Origin: Halobacteria archaeon HArc-gm2 | Lineage (GTDB): Archaea; Halobacteriota; Halobacteria; Halobacteriales; Haloarculaceae | Direction: 5' to 3' | DNA: 64,000 bases | NCBI GenBank assembly: GCA_025517465.1 | Contig: JAOPKE010000004.1 | Span: forward strand, 1 to 64,000 | Program-made: the position numbers and the translations under genes | In this document: one piece after another, positions 60,121-64,000 of the stretch | Position numbering within the stretch: position 1 is the stretch's first letter | Layout: each line of letters opens with the position of its first letter | The notes under the pieces: generated by a model | What the model was told of the DNA's origin: nothing | Seen by the model: only the letters and a program-made list of their open reading frames with translations | Databases searched by the model: none

Positions 60121-60870
60121 ATGACAGTTCGCCACGACGGGCTCACCGTCGACTGGCTCGGGTACGCGACGCTTCGCCTCGAAGGCGAGGAGACCGTCGT
60201 CTACGTCGATCCAGGCCGGTACGGCGTCCTCACGGGCGAGTGGGAGCCCGACACCGAGGGGATCGGCCACCCGCCGAGTCAGGACTACCGCGCGGGGGAC
60301 GGCGACGTGGTCTGTGTCACCCACGTCCACCACTACGACCCCGACGGCATCGAACGCGTCGCCGCGGACGACGCCACCGTGGTGGCCTTCGAGGGCATCG
60401 ACGGCCAGGCCGCCGACCGCGACCTGCCGCCGCTCGACGAGCTACCCTACGAGATCCGACGCGTCGGGACGAAGGAGAGCCTGACGACCGACGCCGGCGT
60501 CCGCGTGTGGTCGGTGCCAGCGTACAACGAGCGAGACGGGCCCAACACCCGCCCCGACGGCACCCCTTACCACCCCGAAGGATTCGGTTGCGGCTTCGTC
60601 CTCGACGTCGAGGGCACGCGCATCCTCTGTCCCGGCGATACCGACGTCCTGCCCGGCCACCGCTCGATCGACGTCTCGCTGTTCTGCCCGCCCATCGGCC
60701 AGCGCTTCACGATGGACCGCCACGAGGCCGCCCGGCTGGCCGCCACCATCGACCCCGACCTCGTGTTGCCCATCCACTACAACACCTTCTCGACCCAGGA
60801 GATCGATTCGCGCGCGTTCGCCGCCGACGTCGCCGAGGCCGGCGTTCCCGTCGTGCTCGACGAGCACTGA
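60121..60870 (+). CDS. Metallo-beta-lactamase-fold hydrolase (UlaG-like)
   Basis: 249 aa. VDWLGYATLRLEGEETVVYVD start, VVCVTHVHHYDPDGIERV containing the HxHxxD-like motif in altered form (THVHHYD), CPGDTDVL and a late VLPIHYNTFST. Member of the L-ascorbate-6-phosphate lactonase-like group. Substrate unknown. Confidence 0.88.
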   Translation: MTVRHDGLTVDWLGYATLRLEGEETVVYVDPGRYGVLTGEWEPDTEGIGHPPSQDYRAGDGDVVCVTHVHHYDPDGIERVAADDATVVAFEGIDGQAADRDLPPLDELPYEIRRVGTKESLTTDAGVRVWSVPAYNERDGPNTRPDGTPYHPEGFGCGFVLDVEGTRILCPGDTDVLPGHRSIDVSLFCPPIGQRFTMDRHEAARLAATIDPDLVLPIHYNTFSTQEIDSRAFAADVAEAGVPVVLDEH

Positions 60871-60905
60871 GGGTACTGGAACCGAACGGGCGAGGGCCGG
60901 CCGAC

Positions 60906-61499
60906 TCACTCCGCCAGGGCGGCCTCGCCGGCCCGGAGCGCGTCCGCGAAGTCCGGCGTCTCGCGGACCGACTCCATCGGCGCCGGTGGGTCCGGATCCG
61001 TGGGCCGGTCGCGCAACTGGCGGTGCCACCACGCGACGTCGTGCCAGTCTCCGAGTTTGTATCCCGCGGCGGGGAACCGACCGACGCGGTCGAATTCCAT
61101 CGACTCGTGGAGCCCCACGCTGGCCGGGTTCGGCAGCGTCGTGACCGCGTAGGCGTCGCAGTAGCCCTGGAAGGCGAGCACGTCCAGGAGGGCAGTGTAC
61201 AGCCCCCGACCGACGCCCGAGCGCTGGGCGTCCTCGGCCACGTATATCGTCAGTTCGACCGCCCAGTCGTAGGCCGGCCGCGACCGTAGCGACGAGGCCG
61301 TCGCGTACCCGACCACGACGTCACCCACCTCGCAGACGAGCCAGGGGTATCGGTCCGTCTCGCCGATATCAGCGGCCAGTTCCCCCTCGTCGGGCGGGTC
61401 CGTCGCGAACGTGATCGCGGTCCCGGTCACGTACGGGGCGTAGATGTCCCGGATCGCCCCGGCGTCGTCCGGCGTCGCCACGCGGATGCGTCCCGTCAT
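60906..61499 (-). CDS. GNAT acetyltransferase, phosphinothricin-type
   Basis: 197 aa. Starts MTGRIRVATPDDAGAIRDIY; TIYVAEDAQRSGVGRGLYTALL is motif A and NPASVGLHESMEFDRVGRFP motif B, matching the Pat/MddA subgroup that acetylates phosphinothricin or methionine sulfoximine-like amines. True substrate unknown. The open frame extends upstream to 61577 without family-like sequence. Confidence 0.88.
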   Translation of the reverse strand: MTGRIRVATPDDAGAIRDIYAPYVTGTAITFATDPPDEGELAADIGETDRYPWLVCEVGDVVVGYATASSLRSRPAYDWAVELTIYVAEDAQRSGVGRGLYTALLDVLAFQGYCDAYAVTTLPNPASVGLHESMEFDRVGRFPAAGYKLGDWHDVAWWHRQLRDRPTDPDPPAPMESVRETPDFADALRAGEAALAE

Positions 61500-61664
61500 C
61501 GACCCACTCGACGGGGCGAGTGCCCAAAACGGTCGCGGCTCCGGCTTCGACGACGCGAGGAGTGTTTTAGCAACCACCTAACGAGGGCGGGCCCTCCCGT
61601 TCAATCGCGCCTTTCGGCGGAGTCGGCGGCCCATACCTTTGGCGGAACTGGGCGTGGCTCCCGT

Positions 61665-62171
61665 ATGCTCGAACGAAGCGAGCGCGACGCCCTCCACCCA
61701 TTCGTCGACGAGACGGTCCTCCGCCGGATCGACGACGCGTCGATGACCGTCGATTCACCCTACGCCGACCTCGAGACGCTCGCGCGGAAGGTCGACTCGG
61801 TGTCCGAGTGCCTCGTCGACGTCGCCCGCGAGCGCGCGCTGACCGACTACGGGACCGTCGCCGACGAGTGTGGCGTTCATCCGTCCCGCCTGGAGCGAGT
61901 GCTGGTCGTGCTCGGCGTCCACGAAGCCGCGAACGACCGACCGTTGCTCCCCGCGGTCGTCACGCGAGCCGACCGGGAGATGCCGGGCGAGGCGTACTTC
62001 CGACTGGTCGAACTGGTGCCGGACCACGCCGACGACGTCCCCGCGGACCCGGAGACCAGGGAGTGGATCTGGGGAACCCACCGGGCGGCAGTGTACCGGC
62101 GATGGGCCGGACAGTCGCGACGGGACGCCGGCCCCGTCGCGAGCGGGCGGCGGGGGCACGCGAGCGACTGA
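61665..62171 (+). CDS. Hypothetical protein with possible HTH
   Basis: 168 aa. A central YGTVADECGVHPSRLERVLV looks like a helix-turn-helix, followed by PLLPAVVTRADREMPGEAYF. That order (HTH, then a buried beta strand and a PGE turn) recalls a domain seen in haloarchaeal and phage proteins of uncertain role. The C-terminal ~35 residues are polar. Function unknown. Confidence 0.65.
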   Translation: MLERSERDALHPFVDETVLRRIDDASMTVDSPYADLETLARKVDSVSECLVDVARERALTDYGTVADECGVHPSRLERVLVVLGVHEAANDRPLLPAVVTRADREMPGEAYFRLVELVPDHADDVPADPETREWIWGTHRAAVYRRWAGQSRRDAGPVASGRRGHASD

Positions 62172-62202
62172 CCGCCGGGTTTCCCATCGTTGCGAATTGC
62201 GG

Positions 62203-62394
62203 TCACACGTCGACGCCGTAGAGCCACTTCGTGCCGAAGAAGACGAACCAGAACATCCAGATACAGAACACCGTCAGCCAGGCGCCGTACTGGACGATGG
62301 GCCCGGGAGCGACCACGTAGGCGACGAGGAGGACGGCGACCGCACTGGCGACGGCGGCGACGTCCCAGCGGTCGATAGCGGGCCGGTCGACCAT
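62203..62394 (-). CDS. Small two-helix membrane protein
   Basis: 63 aa: VAAVASAVAVLLVAYVVA and an aromatic-rich second helix (GAWLTVFCIWMFWFVFFG), ending KWLYGVDV. Unrecognised. Lies 27 bp after the VanZ-like gene on the same strand. Confidence 0.65.
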   Translation of the reverse strand: MVDRPAIDRWDVAAVASAVAVLLVAYVVAPGPIVQYGAWLTVFCIWMFWFVFFGTKWLYGVDV

Positions 62395-62421
62395 CGTGCG
62401 CGGGTATGGCGCACGACCAGT

Positions 62422-62877
62422 TTACTCTTCCCGTCCCAGCACCGGGACGAGCGACCCATCGAGGGCGTCCGCGGGGTCGACGCGCCGGTAGCGCACGCGG
62501 GCTTCGACGGCGAACCAGCCGACCACCAGGAGCGCGCCGGCGGCGTTGGCCGCCATGTCGGCGACGCTGAACTGCCGGTAGGGGACCGCCGCCTGGGCGA
62601 ACTCGATCAGGACGCCGAACGCGACGGTGGCGAGGAGAACGGCGGCGGCTCGTCGGTAGGGCGTCGCTCGCCAGTTGGCGGTGGCGTAGGCCGTCACCAG
62701 CGCGAGGCCCGCATACGCGACCGCGTGGAGGTACTTGTCCCAGAGCGGCCCGAACAGTTCGCGGCCGGTGGGACCCGGCGAGACGAGGACGGAGAAGTAG
62801 AAGACGGTCGCCGCCACGAGGACGACGACGCTCCAGCGGAGCCAGCGCGGGACGAGCGGGACCCGGAGGCGGCGCAT
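62422..62877 (-). CDS. VanZ-like family protein
   Basis: 151 aa, four helices. The VanZ pattern is seen: LWDKYLHAVAYAGLALVTAY and GVLIEFAQAAVPYRQFSVADMAANAAG (E-x-x-Q...D-x-x-x-N). Function in archaea unknown. Confidence 0.88.
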   Translation of the reverse strand: MRRLRVPLVPRWLRWSVVVLVAATVFYFSVLVSPGPTGRELFGPLWDKYLHAVAYAGLALVTAYATANWRATPYRRAAAVLLATVAFGVLIEFAQAAVPYRQFSVADMAANAAGALLVVGWFAVEARVRYRRVDPADALDGSLVPVLGREE

Positions 62878-62993
62878 ACGGTCCGGTCGCGACGGCGCGA
62901 GTTAACGCCACCGGCGTCGAGCGGCACCACCACCATCGAGCGACGGCACCAGCACCGAGCGGCAGCGCTGGCAGCGAGTGGCGCCGTCGGCCC

Positions 62994-63509
62994 TCAGCCC
63001 AGAAACTGACGGATGTCGTCCGCGAGCGGGCCCTCGACCGTCTCAGGAACCGCGTCGAACCAGCCGACGTCCGGGATCGGATCGCCTGCGATCGTCGGAT
63101 TCGACGCGACCGGCCGTCCGAAAACGGACGCTCCGCGGACGACGGCGGTGTACACGGTCGCGTGGGGATCGACCTCGTTGCCGACGTGGTAGTCGAGGCG
63201 GCGCACCCGCTCCACCCGGTCGACGGCGACGGGGACGTCAGTGAGTCCCGCGACCCCGTTACGACCCGCAGCCAGCCAGTCGTCGCCGGTCTCGACGGGA
63301 ACAGCAGCCAGCGTCCAGCCGTGTTCTCCGTCGTCCATCAGCAGGACCTCGCCCGCGTCGTTGGTGACGCCGACCACGACGTGGCTGTCGAGCGCCGCGA
63401 GGTCCGCACGAACGTTCGCGCTCGCCGCAGGGCCCACTCGCTCGGTCTCCTCGCGGAACGTAATGTCCGGGCGTTCGCGCAGCGCCTCCGGATCGCGAAA
63501 CGATTTCAC
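62994..63509 (-). CDS. Degenerate Nudix-fold protein
   Basis: 171 aa, GTG start before KSFRDPEALRERPDI. The N-terminal strand SHVVVGVTNDAGEVLLMDD is Nudix-like, but the Nudix box is replaced by PVETGDDWLAAGRNGVAGLT: the catalytic Glu residues are absent. Probably non-catalytic or with altered chemistry. Neighbour of the aldo/keto reductase gene upstream on the same strand. Confidence 0.75.
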   Translation of the reverse strand: MKSFRDPEALRERPDITFREETERVGPAASANVRADLAALDSHVVVGVTNDAGEVLLMDDGEHGWTLAAVPVETGDDWLAAGRNGVAGLTDVPVAVDRVERVRRLDYHVGNEVDPHATVYTAVVRGASVFGRPVASNPTIAGDPIPDVGWFDAVPETVEGPLADDIRQFLG

Positions 63510-63559
63510 GAGCGAATCGACAGCCGAATGAGAGGAAAACCTGTCGGTCGCCCGAACGT

Positions 63560-64000
63560 CTACTGCGAGATGCCGTAGACGTCGCCGGTCCAGTCCCGCG
63601 AGGGGAAGTCGTAGACGGGTTCGTTTCGGTCGAGGTCGTCGAGTGCGGCCAGATCCGCGTCGTCCATCTCCCAGCCGAACAGATCCAGGTTCCCCTCGAC
63701 GTGCTCCGGCGAGGAGGACTTGGGCAGCGGAACGACGTCCTGTTCGACCGCCCACTTCAGAACGATCTGGGCAGGCGATCGGTCGTACTGCTCGGCGAGG
63801 TCTTGCACGGTCTCGTCGCCGAAGACCTCCGTGCGGGCGAGCGGCGCCGCGGCCTCCAGCACGGTGTCGGTCTCGCGGCAGTACTCGACGAGGTCCGAGC
63901 GCTGGAGGTACGGGTGGAATTCGATCTGGTTGACGGCGATGGGAACGTCCGAGACGTGCTGGGCGCAGCTCAGCTGGTAGGCCGAGAAGTTCGACACGCC
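63560..64000 (-). CDS. Aldo/keto reductase, C-terminal part (runs off window)
   Basis: The last 146 codons of an NADPH-dependent aldo/keto reductase. GVSNFSAYQL (partly beyond the window), VNQIEFHPYLQRSDLVEYC, QIVLKWAVEQDVVPLPKSSS and HVEGNLDLFGWEMDD are the standard landmarks. The catalytic Tyr/Lys/His segment lies upstream of the window end. Stops 50 bp before the degenerate Nudix start. Confidence 0.9.
   Translation of the reverse strand, partial: GVSNFSAYQLSCAQHVSDVPIAVNQIEFHPYLQRSDLVEYCRETDTVLEAAAPLARTEVFGDETVQDLAEQYDRSPAQIVLKWAVEQDVVPLPKSSSPEHVEGNLDLFGWEMDDADLAALDDLDRNEPVYDFPSRDWTGDVYGISQ

Overview
The window is chromosomal DNA from a haloarchaeon (class Halobacteria). The coding DNA is very GC-rich, and the proteins are strongly acidic (Asp/Glu-rich, Lys-poor). 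Many genes have an archaeal TATA box 24-30 nt before the start codon and no leader. Several families are typical of haloarchaea: HalOD1, DUF5786/5806/5809/5810-like proteins, PGF-type surface anchors, CofE/F420 enzymes and SUI1/aIF1. Genus was not determined; the gene content would fit the Haloarculaceae. I see no rRNA, tRNA, CRISPR array or transposase gene.

Layout. 1-3.7 kb: end of a repeat element, pdxT, a 41-codon ORF, hisE, a DUF5518-like membrane protein, an ASCH-domain protein and a NOG1-like GTPase. 3.7-5.8 kb: an AT-richer islet with a zinc-ribbon protein, a 34-codon leaderless ORF, a Doc/Fic-like protein and a start-less remnant of a SIMPL-domain gene. 5.8-19 kb: ordinary core genes, including a DUF389 membrane protein, a Gfo/Idh/MocA dehydrogenase, EngB, an asparagine-synthetase-like protein without the glutaminase Cys, aIF1, the MoxR-DUF58-transglutaminase operon, an F420-dependent oxidoreductase next to cofE, and a phosphoesterase. 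19-32.6 kb: a long inverted-repeat element, a Nudix/eIF2B-like fusion, small membrane proteins, stress proteins, an S2P protease, oxidoreductases, an arylsulfotransferase-like protein and a ZIP transporter. 32.9-48 kb: valS, a secreted pectate-lyase/ricin-B protein, gnd with a duplicated 3' end, a DMT transporter, an anchored ferredoxin, a PGF-anchored PKD protein, a BolA/glutaredoxin pair and methylglyoxal synthase. 48.4-64 kb: a dCTP deaminase-family enzyme, aconitase followed by a heavily structured gap, RimI, a second full inverted-repeat element, a DUF5810/DUF5809/Nudix/Nudix run, a rhodanese protein, a frameshifted formyltransferase, an MFS carrier, a metallo-beta-lactamase-fold protein, GNAT, VanZ and a truncated aldo/keto reductase at the edge.

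Most genes look like stable core genome in short operons with 4-nt overlaps. The unexplained material is mainly between genes. The most notable case is a ~400-bp element with ~105-bp terminal inverted repeats (two full copies, one half copy and one copy cut by the window start). Next are a bipartite T-tract/hairpin 3' element seen three times, and a 50-bp perfect duplication of the gnd 3' end around one of those elements. The Doc-like islet is the best candidate for an accessory system. I found no complete new multi-gene system that I would assert.
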